A stretch of DNA of 64,000 bases from Micromonospora gifhornensis (GCF_016863515.1 NZ_BOPA01000010.1:310001-374000), one strand, 5' to 3'. Shown: positions 42,655-51,160, counted from the first letter of the stretch. Made by a program: numbers and translations. Notes: generated by a model from the sequence alone, not told the origin.

Positions 42655-44796
42655 ATGAGCCAGGAACGCAGCATGGTCCGGGAACGCGCCGAAGAGGTGT
42701 TGCGGCGGTTGGCCGGCAGCCACGCCCGGCTCCGCGAGGACCAGTGGAGGGCGATCGAGGCGCTTGTGGTCGACCGGCGGCGGGTGCTCTGCGTGCAACG
42801 TACGGGCTGGGGCAAGTCGGCCGTCTACTTCGTGGCCACCGCGCTGCTGCGTGACCAGCCCCACCCCGCCGGGCCGACGGTGATCGTCTCGCCGCTGCTG
42901 GCGCTCATGCGCAACCAGGTCGAGGCCGCCGCCCGCGCCGGCATCCAGGCTCGCACCATCAACTCCGCGAACCTCGACGAGTGGGACGCGATCACCGCGG
43001 AGATCCACGCCGGAGCGGTGGACGTGCTGCTGATCAGCCCGGAACGGCTTAACAATCCGGACTTCCGCGACGGTGTGCTGCCGAAGCTCGCCGCCACCAC
43101 CGGCCTGCTGGTGGTCGACGAGGCGCACTGCGTCTCCGACTGGGGGCACGACTTCCGGCCGGACTACCGCCGGCTGCGGACCTTCCTGGGCAACCTGCCG
43201 GCACACACGCCGGTGCTGGCCACGACGGCCACCGCCAACACCCGGGTGACCCGGGACGTGGCCGAGCAACTCGGCACCGAGGTGGCCGTCCCCGGGCCGG
43301 AGGTGCTGGTGCTGCGGGGCAGCCTGGACCGCGAGTCGTTGCGGTTGGGCGTACTCGACCTGCCCACCCCGGCGCACCGGCTCGGCTGGCTCGCCGACCA
43401 CCTGGACCAACTGCCGGGCTCCGGCATCATCTACACGTTGACCGTGGCCTCGGCGACGGAGACCGCCGAGTTCCTGCGCACCCGGGGCTGGTCGGTGGCG
43501 GCGTACACCGGGCAGGCGGAGGACACCGACCGCCGCGCCGCCGAACAGGACCTGCTCGACAACAAGATCAAGGCGCTGGTGGCGACAAGCGCCCTCGGCA
43601 TGGGCTTCGACAAGCCGGACCTCGGTTTCGTGGTGCACCTGGGTGCCCCGCCCTCACCGATCGCCTACTACCAGCAGGTCGGCCGGGCCGGTCGCGCCGT
43701 CGAACACGCCGAGGTGCTGCTGCTGCCCGGCGTCGAGGACGCGGCCATCTGGCGGTACTTCGCCTCGCTCGCCTTCCCGCCCGAGGACCAGGTCCGCGCG
43801 GTCCTCGCCGCCCTGCACACCGACCGGCCGCTCTCCACCCAGGCCCTCGAACCCCTTGTCGACCTGCGTCGGGCCCGCCTGGAGATGATGCTCAAGGTGC
43901 TCGACGTCGACGGCGCCGTCCGCCGGGTCCGCGGCGGCTGGCTCGCCACCGGCGAGCCCTGGACCTACGACGCCGACCGGTTGCACCGCGTCGCCACCGC
44001 CCGCGCCGCCGAGCAACAGGCCATGCTGGAGTACGCCTCGACGACCGGTTGCCGGATGCGCTACCTGCGCGAATGCCTTGACGACGCCGGGGCCACCGAC
44101 TGCGGCCGGTGTGACAGGTGCGCCGAACCCCTGTTCACGCCCGAGGTGTCACCGGCGGCGTTGACCGCCGCACAGACCTTCCTCGGCCGACCCGGTGTGC
44201 CGATCGCGCCGAAGAAGCTCTGGCCGACCGGGCTGGAGGCGGTCGGCGTACCCCTCAAGGGGCGGATCGCCCCGGCGGAGCAGGCGCTGCCCGGTCGGGC
44301 CGTGGGCCGGCTCTCCGATCTCGGGTGGGGTGACCGGCTGCGCGGCCTGGTCGGGCCCGGCACCCCGGACGGGCCGGTGCCCGACGACGTGGCCGCCGCC
44401 GTCATCGAGGTGCTCAAGGCGTGGGCGCACGGGGACGACCCGTGGCCCAGCCGCCCGGTCGGAGTGGTCACCGTCGACTCGACGAGCCATCCCATCCTGA
44501 TCGACTCGCTGGCGCAGCGAATCGCCGCCGTCGGACGGATCCCGCTGCTGGGTCGGGTGCTCCTCACCGGCCCGTCCGGCGCCCCACGCGGAAACAGCGC
44601 CCAGCGGGTACGCGCCCTGCACGGCACCCTCACCGTGCCCGACCCGCTCGCCGCCGCCCTGGCCGCCCTGACCGGCCCGATCCTGCTCGTAGACGACCTG
44701 GTCGAAACCGGCTGGACCCTCACCATGGCCACCCGCGAACTCCGCCGAGCCGCCGCCCCCGCCATCCTCCCCCTAGCCCTAGCCCTCACCGCCTAA
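42655..44796 (+). CDS. RecQ-family DNA helicase with C-terminal phosphoribosyltransferase-like domain
   Basis: 713 residues. SF2 RecQ core: Walker A VQRTGWGKSAVYF, DEAH box VVDEAHCVSDWGHDFRPDYR, TTATAN, IYTLTVASA (motif IV), SALGMGFDKPDLGFVVHLG and QQVGRAGRAVEHAEV (motif VI). A zinc-binding segment follows (CRMRYLRECLDDAG, then CGRCDRC). The last ~110 residues contain RIPLLGRVLLTG and ILLVDDLVETGWTLTMATRE, which matches the PRPP-binding loop of type I phosphoribosyltransferases. No HRDC domain is present. It unwinds DNA; the PRTase-like tail could sense nucleotides or be a relic fold. Two short direct repeats (GTGACCCTTCGG) precede the gene. Confidence 0.9.
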   Translation: MSQERSMVRERAEEVLRRLAGSHARLREDQWRAIEALVVDRRRVLCVQRTGWGKSAVYFVATALLRDQPHPAGPTVIVSPLLALMRNQVEAAARAGIQARTINSANLDEWDAITAEIHAGAVDVLLISPERLNNPDFRDGVLPKLAATTGLLVVDEAHCVSDWGHDFRPDYRRLRTFLGNLPAHTPVLATTATANTRVTRDVAEQLGTEVAVPGPEVLVLRGSLDRESLRLGVLDLPTPAHRLGWLADHLDQLPGSGIIYTLTVASATETAEFLRTRGWSVAAYTGQAEDTDRRAAEQDLLDNKIKALVATSALGMGFDKPDLGFVVHLGAPPSPIAYYQQVGRAGRAVEHAEVLLLPGVEDAAIWRYFASLAFPPEDQVRAVLAALHTDRPLSTQALEPLVDLRRARLEMMLKVLDVDGAVRRVRGGWLATGEPWTYDADRLHRVATARAAEQQAMLEYASTTGCRMRYLRECLDDAGATDCGRCDRCAEPLFTPEVSPAALTAAQTFLGRPGVPIAPKKLWPTGLEAVGVPLKGRIAPAEQALPGRAVGRLSDLGWGDRLRGLVGPGTPDGPVPDDVAAAVIEVLKAWAHGDDPWPSRPVGVVTVDSTSHPILIDSLAQRIAAVGRIPLLGRVLLTGPSGAPRGNSAQRVRALHGTLTVPDPLAAALAALTGPILLVDDLVETGWTLTMATRELRRAAAPAILPLALALTA

Positions 44797-45080
44797 CCCA
44801 CCCCCGCCCTCCCTCCCCGCCCTCCCTCCCTCCCCGCCCTCCCTCCCGCCCTCCCTCCCTCCCTCCCCGCCCTCCCGCCCCTCCCCGCCCCCGCCCCTCC
44901 CGTCCCCGCGATCTTGCACTTCTGGTCGGGGCATATCGGGCATAGGTGGCGTTGTGGCGACCAAAAGTGCAAGATCGCGCGAGTGGTGGGGGTGGGGGAG
45001 GGAGGGGCGAGGGAGGGGTGAGGGAGGGAGGGGGTGGGGGTGGTGGTTACGGTGGGTGGGGAGCGGGAGGGAGAACGTGC
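44797..45080. repeat. Polypyrimidine/polypurine tract flanking a family C palindrome
   Basis: 44800-44907 is almost pure C/T on the plus strand (CCCTCCCTCC runs) and 44985-45078 almost pure A/G (GGGGAGGGAGGG runs), so the two tracts are complementary to each other. Between them sits the palindrome at 44908-44978. The whole stretch could fold as one large hairpin or form triplex/G-quadruplex structure. Confidence 0.7.
44908..44978. repeat. Intergenic inverted repeat, family C copy 1
   Basis: GCGATCTTGCACTTCTGGTCG (44908-44928; first 20 nt quoted in findings as GCGATCTTGCACTTCTGGTC) pairs with 44958-44978 with one mismatch; 29-nt loop. A related element is at 60575-60644. Confidence 0.75.
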
Positions 45081-46082
45081 GTGCTCGGGTCGGTGCGGGG
45101 GGACGAGAAGCGGGCTGAGCAGGCGGATCTGCCGGAGTCTGTGGTGGCTGTCGGTGACGGTGACCCGGCTGCGGCGGCACCCGACGGGGGGACGGTCCGG
45201 CTGGCGCTTGTGGTCGGCGGCCTGGTGCTGGCCGTACTGCTCGGGTTCGGGCTCGGTCGGATCAACAGCGGCGGGGCGGTGGCGGCGAGCGGGCCACTGG
45301 ACAGCGCGCTGACCGGCCACACTCACGCGCCGGGAACCGGTGCCCACTCGCACGAGGCGGGGCAGGCGGAGGCGACCGAGGCGGGCGGCCTGGCAGTCAG
45401 CCGTGCCGGCTACACCCTCGTACCGCTGGCCGCCGAATTCACCGCCGGGCAGGCCGGTGAGCTGCGCTTCCGCATCCAGGACGGGCAACGTCGACCGGTG
45501 ACCCGGTTCGCGGTGGTGCACGACAAGCCGATGCACGTGATCGTGGTACGCCGTGACCTGAGCGGCTACCAGCACCTGCACCCGACCATGGCGGCCGACG
45601 GCACCTGGTCGGTGCCGCTGACCCTGCCGCAGCCGGGCATCTGGCGGGCGTACGCCGACTTCACGGCCCTCGCCGACGACGGCCGGCAGACCGCGACGAC
45701 CCTCGGCGTGGACCTGGTCGCACCCGGGGGGTACGCGCCACGCGCCCTTCCCGCGCCTGCGCCCAGCACCACCGTCGACGGGTTGACCGTGGGTTACCAG
45801 GGCAGCCCGGAGCCCGGCCTCACCGTGCCGGTGAGCTTCCGGGTCACCGACACGGACGGCAGCAGCCCGACCCTGGAGCATTATCTCGGGACGTTCGGCC
45901 ACCTGGTCGCCCTGCGCGAGGGTGACCTCGGCTACCTGCACGTACACCCGGAGCCGGAGCTTGTGGACGGTGCGATCCAGTTCTGGCTGACCACGCCCGG
46001 GCCGGGGCGTTACCGCCTCTACCTGGACTTCGCCACCGGCGGTGTGGTGCGCACCGCCGAGTTCACCGTGCTGGTGCGCTGA
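45081..46082 (+). CDS. Membrane-anchored protein with two HxHP-motif beta domains
   Basis: 333 residues from the GTG at 45081 (GGAGGGAG 6 nt upstream). A ~35-residue cytoplasmic segment leads into one transmembrane helix (LALVVGGLVLAVLLGFGLG). A His-containing linker (GHTHAPGTGAHSHEAG) is followed by two beta-sandwich-like repeats, one with FRIQDGQRRPVTRFAVVHDK and GYQHLHPTMAADGTW, the other with YLGTFGHLVALREG and GYLHVHPEPE. The paired HLHP/HVHP motifs and the His-rich linker resemble extracellular copper-handling proteins, but I recognise no named family. Probably a metal-related surface protein of unknown role. Confidence 0.78.
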   Translation: MLGSVRGDEKRAEQADLPESVVAVGDGDPAAAAPDGGTVRLALVVGGLVLAVLLGFGLGRINSGGAVAASGPLDSALTGHTHAPGTGAHSHEAGQAEATEAGGLAVSRAGYTLVPLAAEFTAGQAGELRFRIQDGQRRPVTRFAVVHDKPMHVIVVRRDLSGYQHLHPTMAADGTWSVPLTLPQPGIWRAYADFTALADDGRQTATTLGVDLVAPGGYAPRALPAPAPSTTVDGLTVGYQGSPEPGLTVPVSFRVTDTDGSSPTLEHYLGTFGHLVALREGDLGYLHVHPEPELVDGAIQFWLTTPGPGRYRLYLDFATGGVVRTAEFTVLVR

Positions 46083-46121
46083 CCCGCAGGGCAGGGGAAC
46101 GGTCGGCGGCTGGTGCGTACG

Positions 46122-46538
46122 TCAGCCGGCGCGGCGGATCGGGCGGCGGGCGAGGTAGCGCAGCAGGTCACGGATGTGGTGCTTCTCCTCGGCCGGCACG
46201 GTCGGATCCGCCAGCCGTTGAAGGATCACCCGGACGTCCGCCTCGACCGGGCCCTCGCTGCCCAGTCGCACCGGCCCCGAGCCGGTGTCCGGCAGGCCGA
46301 GCGCGCGGAATGCTGCCGTGACCGGCAGGTCCAGGGCGGCGCAGAAGCCGCGTACCTTGGCCAGCTCCGGGTAGTCCTGCCAGTCGCCGGCCAGCCAGCG
46401 AAAGACGGTGGAACGACCGACTCCGGTGTGCGCGGCCAGGTCCGTGACGGTCCACCCACGTTCCTCGCGGGCGTCGTCGATAGCCCGGCGCACGAAGCGC
46501 GCAAACGCCATCTGTGGCGATATTTCTGCCGAACCCAT
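46122..46538 (-). CDS. XRE/Cro-type helix-turn-helix regulator
   Basis: 138 residues from the ATG at 46538 (GGGAGGGAAG upstream). HTH about residues 22-50: ERGWTVTDLAAHTGVGRSTV, then FRWLAGDW. The C-terminal half (ADVRVILQRLADPTVPAEEK) is helical, with no recognised domain. Tail-to-tail with the HxHP protein gene (40 nt). Target unknown. A longer upstream reading frame exists but would overlap the methyltransferase gene end and lacks conservation. Confidence 0.8.
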   Translation of the reverse strand: MGSAEISPQMAFARFVRRAIDDAREERGWTVTDLAAHTGVGRSTVFRWLAGDWQDYPELAKVRGFCAALDLPVTAAFRALGLPDTGSGPVRLGSEGPVEADVRVILQRLADPTVPAEEKHHIRDLLRYLARRPIRRAG

Positions 46539-46657
46539 CCGGTGGGTCTTCCCTCCCGACCGGCACCTGACGGTGCGTTCTTCGAGAGTAGTACGGGAGA
46601 AGCAGGAAACAATTGACTGACCGACCGAGTGGTCTCGGTGGCGGGACCCGTAGCCGC

Positions 46658-48016
46658 CTAACGATCCACAGGATCCTGACTGAGCAGGGTCTCCAGCCGG
46701 GGTGCGACACGCCACTGATCGACCAACTGTCGGTATTCCGCCTGTTGATCGCGGGTCGGGGCGGCACCCGTACGCCGGGCCCGGATGAGCAGGTTACGCG
46801 GAGTATGCGCGGAATCGACGAACTCGACCACCTCGGCCCGGTAGCCGTGCAGCCGCAGCAGCGCGGCACGCAGCGCGTCGGTGAGGACGTCCGCGAAGCG
46901 CTCCCGCAGGATGCCCTGCCGGGTCAGCAGCCCGTACGGCGCCGGCGTCCCACCGGCACGAAGCTGCGCCGCCACGTCGTGATGGCAACACGGTGCGGCA
47001 AGTACCCACCGCGCCCCCCACCGCACCGCCCGCGCCAGCGCCTCGTCGGTGGCGGTGTCACAAGCATGCAGCGCGAGTACGAGATCAGGCGCCGGCTCGA
47101 CGACGGCGTCGGCAATAGTGCCGGCGACGAAACGCACCCGATCGGCCCAGCCGAGCCGCTCGGCCAACTCGGTGTTACGGCGGCGCTGATCCTCGCGTAC
47201 GTCCACACCGACCAGTTCCACCTGCAGACCACGCTGCGACAGGTACCGGTACGCGGCGAAGGTCAGGTACGCGTTGCCGCAGCCGAGATCGACCACCCGC
47301 AGCGGCCCGGTCAGCTCACCGGGCAACGTGGCAGCCAGCGCCCGCAGGAAGGCGTCCACCTGCCGCCGCTTGGCTGCCGAACCGCCGATCTCCGCGAAGA
47401 TCGGGTCCCCCGGATCGAGCAGGTACGCCTTGGCCCGGTCATGCCCACCCGGCACCGCGACAGCCGGCTGCTGGGACGCCGATTCCTGCTGCTGGCGTTC
47501 TGTCGCCCCGGCCTGTTGCTGGCGCTGTGTCGTGCTGGCGGCTTGCTGCTGGCGTTCTGTCGTGCCGGCTGGTTGTTGGCCGTGTGTCGTACCGGTCTGC
47601 TGGTGTTGGGTCGTGGTGGCGGCCTGCTGCTGTGCGGCAGGCTGGTCGCCGTCGGCCTGGACCGGCGGTGCCGTCCGCTTGCGGTGCACCTGCGCCTCGC
47701 CCGACTTGGTGACCCGTAGTTGCAGCGTGAGGTCGATGGTCTCGACATGCCAGTTGCCGAAAGGCTCGGCCAACAGCGCCTCGATCGCCGAGTCCGACTC
47801 CGGACCCGGCGCCACATTGCGGGTGTACGGCCGCGCTCCGTCGGAAGTGACAATCTGCAACCGAGAGCCGACCTTGAGCGCGACCGGCCGCAGCTCCGCC
47901 CGGACCACCGAAGGACGTTGACCACGCCGTCGACCGGCGGCTACGGCTCGGGTCAACCCGGCACCGAGCAACATCGAGCGGACCTCGGCCAAAGCAACGT
48001 CCAACGGTTCGGGCAT
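46658..48016 (-). CDS. Class I SAM-dependent methyltransferase (METTL25-like) with Gln-rich linker
   Basis: 452 residues from the ATG at 48016. Residues 1-130 form an unrecognised N-terminal domain. A Q/T/A-rich segment of about 60 residues (around 135-195) consists of five 9-11-residue units of type TTxRQQQAG. The methyltransferase domain follows: VVDLGCGNAYLTFAAY (motif I), VELVGVDVREDQ, DLVLALHACDTATDEALARA and APCCHHDVA (CCHH), the pattern of the Methyltransf_32/METTL25 group. The CCxH motif is typical of tRNA/RNA-modifying members. The Gln-rich repeat is probably a flexible linker that varies in length. Confidence 0.82.
   Translation of the reverse strand: MPEPLDVALAEVRSMLLGAGLTRAVAAGRRRGQRPSVVRAELRPVALKVGSRLQIVTSDGARPYTRNVAPGPESDSAIEALLAEPFGNWHVETIDLTLQLRVTKSGEAQVHRKRTAPPVQADGDQPAAQQQAATTTQHQQTGTTHGQQPAGTTERQQQAASTTQRQQQAGATERQQQESASQQPAVAVPGGHDRAKAYLLDPGDPIFAEIGGSAAKRRQVDAFLRALAATLPGELTGPLRVVDLGCGNAYLTFAAYRYLSQRGLQVELVGVDVREDQRRRNTELAERLGWADRVRFVAGTIADAVVEPAPDLVLALHACDTATDEALARAVRWGARWVLAAPCCHHDVAAQLRAGGTPAPYGLLTRQGILRERFADVLTDALRAALLRLHGYRAEVVEFVDSAHTPRNLLIRARRTGAAPTRDQQAEYRQLVDQWRVAPRLETLLSQDPVDR
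47484..47640 (-). repeat. Degenerate ~27-33-bp repeats coding a Gln-rich linker
   Basis: On the plus strand TGCTGGCGTTCTGTCG-like units recur about five times inside the methyltransferase gene. On the coding strand they give TTxRQQQAG-type peptides. They are in frame and free of stops. Confidence 0.75.
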
Positions 48017-48129
48017 AACCTCATCTTCCCTGCTGGCCCACCGCCCCCCGCCCCGGGCCTGCACGAGCTCGGGGGACACCGACGCGCGCATCGCCTTGGA
48101 GCTGAGGCAAGTCGCAGGAGGGCGGGGGC

Positions 48130-48163
48130 AAAAAGGCCGCACCGCCCGACAGGGGCGGTGCGG
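48130..48163 (-). terminator. Intrinsic terminator of the DEAD-box helicase gene
   Basis: On the minus strand a 10-bp stem (48163-48154 with 48146-48137, CCGCACCGCC/GGCGGTGCGG) is followed by CC and five Ts (48134-48130). It is the only hairpin in the window with a true T-tract. Confidence 0.8.
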
Positions 48164-48180
48164 CGACGGGTACGGGTCGG

Positions 48181-49884
48181 TCAGTCGGTTGCTTCGGCTG
48201 CCGTACCGGCGGTGGATGCGACGCCACGGCGGCGCCGGCGGCGACGGGGGCGCGAGGCCTCGCCGGTGGCGCTCTCGGTGCCAGCGCTGGTCTCCGTGGC
48301 TGCGTCAGCGGCCGAGGTGGCGGCGTCGGTGCCAGTGACGACCTCGCCGGCCCGGCGGCGACGGCGACGGCGGGGGGTACGGCTGCTGCCCTCGCCGGTC
48401 GGGTCGGCGGACTCGGTGGTCACCGGGTCGACGTCGCCGTCCTGGCGTGCGCGGCCTGCACCACGGTCGCGACCCTCACCGCGATTCTCACCGCGTTCGC
48501 GACTCTCACCGCGTCCACGCTCCCGACGGCGTCCGCCGCGCGGTTCGCTTCGGCGTGACCGGCCGCCGCCCAGGTCCTCCTCGACCTCGGCGGACAGCCC
48601 GGCGCGGGTGCGCTCGGCGGTCGGCAGGGTGCCGGTCACGTCGGTCGGGATGTGCAGGTCGGTGTAGAGGTGCGGGGAGGTGTGGTACGTCTCCTGCGGT
48701 TCGGGCATGTCCAGCCCGAGGGTCTTGTCGATGATCCGCCAGCGCGGCATGTCGTCCCAGTCGACGAAGGTCACCGCGACACCGCTCGCGCCCGCGCGGC
48801 CGGTGCGGCCGATGCGGTGGGTGTAGGTGTCCTGGTCTTCCGGGCAGTCGTAGTTGATCACGTGGGTGACGCCGGTGACGTCGATGCCCCGGGCCGCGAC
48901 GTCGGTGGCGACCAGGGTGTCGATCTTCCCGGCGCGGAAGGCCCGCAGGGCCCGCTCGCGGGCACCCTGGCCGAGGTCACCGTGTACGGCGGCGACGGCG
49001 AAGCCGCGGAAGTCGAGATCCTCGGCGACCCGGTCGGCGGCGCGCTTGGTCCGCGTGAAGATCATCGTCAGGCCGCGGCTCTCCGCCTGGAGGATCCGGG
49101 CGACGATCTCGACCTTGTTCATCGAGTGGGTGCGGTAGACCAGTTGCTCGGTCTGCGGGGACGGGCCGGTCTCGGCGGTGTGCCCGGCGTGGATCGTGAT
49201 CGGGTGGCGCAGGAACCGCCGGGACAGCGTCACGATCGGATCGGGCATGGTGGCCGAGAACAGCATGGTCTGCCGGTCCTCGGGCAGCATCGCCAGGATC
49301 CGCTCGACGTCGTCGAGGAAGCCCAGGTCGAGCATGCGGTCGGCCTCGTCCAGCACCAGCGCACGGATGCCGTTCAGGCGCAGGTGCTTCTGCTTGGCGA
49401 GGTCGAGCAGTCGGCCCGGCGTGCCGACGAGGATCTCGACGCCCTTGCGCAGCGCCTCGACCTGCGGCTCGTACGCCACGCCGCCGTAGATCGGCAGCAC
49501 GCGTACGCCCCGGGTGCGGCCGGCGGCCGCGATGTCCTTGGCGACCTGGATGCCCAGCTCGCGGGTCGGTACCACGACCAGCGCCTGGGGCAGGCCGTCG
49601 CCGCTGCCCTCGCCGGGCGCGAAGACCCGCTCCAGCAGCGGTACGCCGAAGCCGAGGGTCTTGCCGGTGCCCGTCGGTGCCTGCCCGATCAGGTCGGCGC
49701 CGCGCAGCGCGATCGGCAGCGCGTACTCCTGGATGGCGAAGGCGCGGGTGATGCCGGCCGCGGCCAGCGCCTCGACGGTCTCGGCGCGGGCGCCGAGCTC
49801 GGCGAAGGTCGGTGCCTCCGGTCGGACCGGGGCGGTCGGGGCCAGTTCCTGGCCTTCGGTGAGGTCTTGAGTCAGCTCACTCAT
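48181..49884 (-). CDS. DEAD-box RNA helicase with basic disordered tail
   Basis: 567 residues. Q motif and Walker A (GQAPTGTGKTLGFG), VLDEADRMLDLGFL (DEAD), LFSATMPDP (SAT), TDVAARGIDVTGV (motif V) and HRIGRTGRAG (motif VI). From about residue 420 the protein becomes Arg/Gly/Glu-rich (GRSRRSEPRGGRRRERGRGE), an RNA-binding disordered tail like those of cold-shock or ribosome-assembly helicases (RhlE/CshA group). No Shine-Dalgarno is evident at the ATG (49884). It unwinds RNA in ribosome assembly or mRNA decay. Confidence 0.92.
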   Translation of the reverse strand: MSELTQDLTEGQELAPTAPVRPEAPTFAELGARAETVEALAAAGITRAFAIQEYALPIALRGADLIGQAPTGTGKTLGFGVPLLERVFAPGEGSGDGLPQALVVVPTRELGIQVAKDIAAAGRTRGVRVLPIYGGVAYEPQVEALRKGVEILVGTPGRLLDLAKQKHLRLNGIRALVLDEADRMLDLGFLDDVERILAMLPEDRQTMLFSATMPDPIVTLSRRFLRHPITIHAGHTAETGPSPQTEQLVYRTHSMNKVEIVARILQAESRGLTMIFTRTKRAADRVAEDLDFRGFAVAAVHGDLGQGARERALRAFRAGKIDTLVATDVAARGIDVTGVTHVINYDCPEDQDTYTHRIGRTGRAGASGVAVTFVDWDDMPRWRIIDKTLGLDMPEPQETYHTSPHLYTDLHIPTDVTGTLPTAERTRAGLSAEVEEDLGGGRSRRSEPRGGRRRERGRGESRERGENRGEGRDRGAGRARQDGDVDPVTTESADPTGEGSSRTPRRRRRRRAGEVVTGTDAATSAADAATETSAGTESATGEASRPRRRRRRRGVASTAGTAAEATD

Positions 49885-50170
49885 ATGGATTTGGGGGTGC
49901 CCTCTCGTGGGTGCGCCCCGTCATGTCCTCAGGGCGCGTTCGGTTTGGCGCGGGCCACACGGTCGGCGGCAGAAAGCCGAGCGGACCGGGCCGCACGCGC
50001 GCCGTGGGTCGGACTTCGACTCGGAATCGACCGTCACTCGGGATGGGAGCCATCCTCGATCGACTGCGACTCCGGCCGGATCGGCGCCTACGGCAACTCC
50101 TCCATGCTACCTGAACGGCCCTTACGCCGTCCTGATTCCGAACCGGCAAGCGTCACCGGGCGGGGTCATA

Positions 50171-50186
50171 TGTGATGTGTATCACC
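50171..50186. promoter_or_regulatory. CRP/GlxR-like dyad
   Basis: TGTGATGTGTATCACC fits the pattern TGTGA-N6-TCACA at nine of ten fixed positions. It is ~90 bp before the ferritin-like gene. Such a dyad occurs by chance often enough that the call is tentative. Confidence 0.3.
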
Positions 50187-50263
50187 AGCTAGCGGGGTCT
50201 GTCGACCACACCGGGGCGGTGGTGACGCCGAGTCGGGCGTCCCGTTGCGCCCCCCGCGGGCGG

Positions 50264-50269
50264 TAACCT
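50264..50269 (+). promoter_or_regulatory. -10 element of a likely leaderless promoter (ferritin-like gene)
   Basis: TAACCT, 6 nt before the GTG at 50276, without Shine-Dalgarno. Confidence 0.5.
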
Positions 50270-50275
50270 GCGCGG

Positions 50276-50929
50276 GTGTCCGTCCCGACCGCGCCCGAAT
50301 CCGCAGTGGTCGATCTTCTCGGCCTGGTGGCCCTCGGCGAACTGCTCGCCTTCGAACGAATGGCGGCCGACGCCCGCCTTGCGCCGGATCTGCGGCGCCG
50401 GGCCGCGTTGAGCGAAATGGCCGCCGCCGAGATCGGGAACTACCGACGTCTCGCGGACCGACTCACTGCGCTGGGCGTACGACCCGACGACGCGATGGCA
50501 CCGTACGTCGAACCGCTTCAGGCGTACCACGATTCGACAGTGCCGCACGACTGGGCCGAAGCGGTCACGAAGGCGTACGTCGGCGACGCCGTCACCGACG
50601 ATTTCCTCCGCCACATCGCCGGTGCGCTGCACGAGCCGGAGCGCCAACTCGTGCTCGACGTGTTGCACGAGTCGCGGTACGCCCAGTTTGCCGCCACCGA
50701 GATCCGCCTCGCCATCTCGGCCGACCCGAAGGTGGCCGGCCGGCTGTCGATGTGGGCGCGGCGCCTGGTCGGTGAGGCGCTCTCGCAGGCGGGGCGGGTC
50801 GCCGCCGCCGATCGTGGGGCGCTCACCGCCTTGATCGCTCAGGGCGACCAGGTGGACGTGGCCGCATTGATCCGGCGGCTGACCGACTCGCACACCGCGC
50901 GGATGGCCGCCGCCGGACTCAACAACTGA
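50276..50929 (+). CDS. Ferritin-like fold protein (MiaE-related group)
   Basis: 217 residues. Four-helix-bundle pattern with repeated acidic and His residues at helix positions: LVALGELLAFERMAADARLA, EMAAAEIGNYRRLADRLTAL, LHEPERQLVLDVLHESRYAQ and RLTDSHTARMAAAG. Glu/His spacing is compatible with a di-iron centre, as in the tRNA hydroxylase MiaE and rubrerythrin-like proteins. It is a conserved actinobacterial family usually named 'ferritin-like fold-containing protein', of unknown function. It is convergent with a DUF3107 gene that ends 3 nt away and is linked in many actinobacteria with it and the TetR gene. Confidence 0.82.
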   Translation: MSVPTAPESAVVDLLGLVALGELLAFERMAADARLAPDLRRRAALSEMAAAEIGNYRRLADRLTALGVRPDDAMAPYVEPLQAYHDSTVPHDWAEAVTKAYVGDAVTDDFLRHIAGALHEPERQLVLDVLHESRYAQFAATEIRLAISADPKVAGRLSMWARRLVGEALSQAGRVAAADRGALTALIAQGDQVDVAALIRRLTDSHTARMAAAGLNN

Positions 50930-50932
50930 CCG

Positions 50933-51160
50933 TCAGCGGACGGTGAAACCCACCGCTCGGGGAGACGCCTCGGCGATCTCCACGTAGGCGACCTTGCTGA
51001 CCGGCACGATGATCCGCCGGCCCTTCTCGTCGGTCAGGGACAGAGTGCCCTCGCCCCTGGCGATGGCGTCGGTCACGATCCGCTCGATCTCGGCCGGCGA
51101 CTGCGCGCTCTCCAGGACCAGCTCGCGCGGCGCGTACTGCACGCCGATCTTGACCTCCAC
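50933..51160 (-). CDS. DUF3107 small conserved protein
   Basis: 75 residues. MEVKIGVQYAPRELVLESAQ and RRIIVPVSKVAYVEI identify the actinobacterial DUF3107 family. It is a compact alpha/beta protein with no catalytic motif that I can see. It follows the TetR gene on the same strand with a 63-nt gap. The family is almost universal in actinobacteria and often lies beside a TetR regulator and a DEAD-box helicase, as here. Function not known. Confidence 0.9.
   Translation of the reverse strand: MEVKIGVQYAPRELVLESAQSPAEIERIVTDAIARGEGTLSLTDEKGRRIIVPVSKVAYVEIAEASPRAVGFTVR

Larger units (their letters stand above)
49885..50275. other. Gene-free stretch between divergent helicase and ferritin-like genes
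   Basis: 391 bp. It holds the helicase 5' leader region (no clear promoter), a CRP-like dyad at 50171-50186 and the leaderless -10 of the ferritin-like gene at 50264. No RNA gene is recognisable. Confidence 0.5.
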
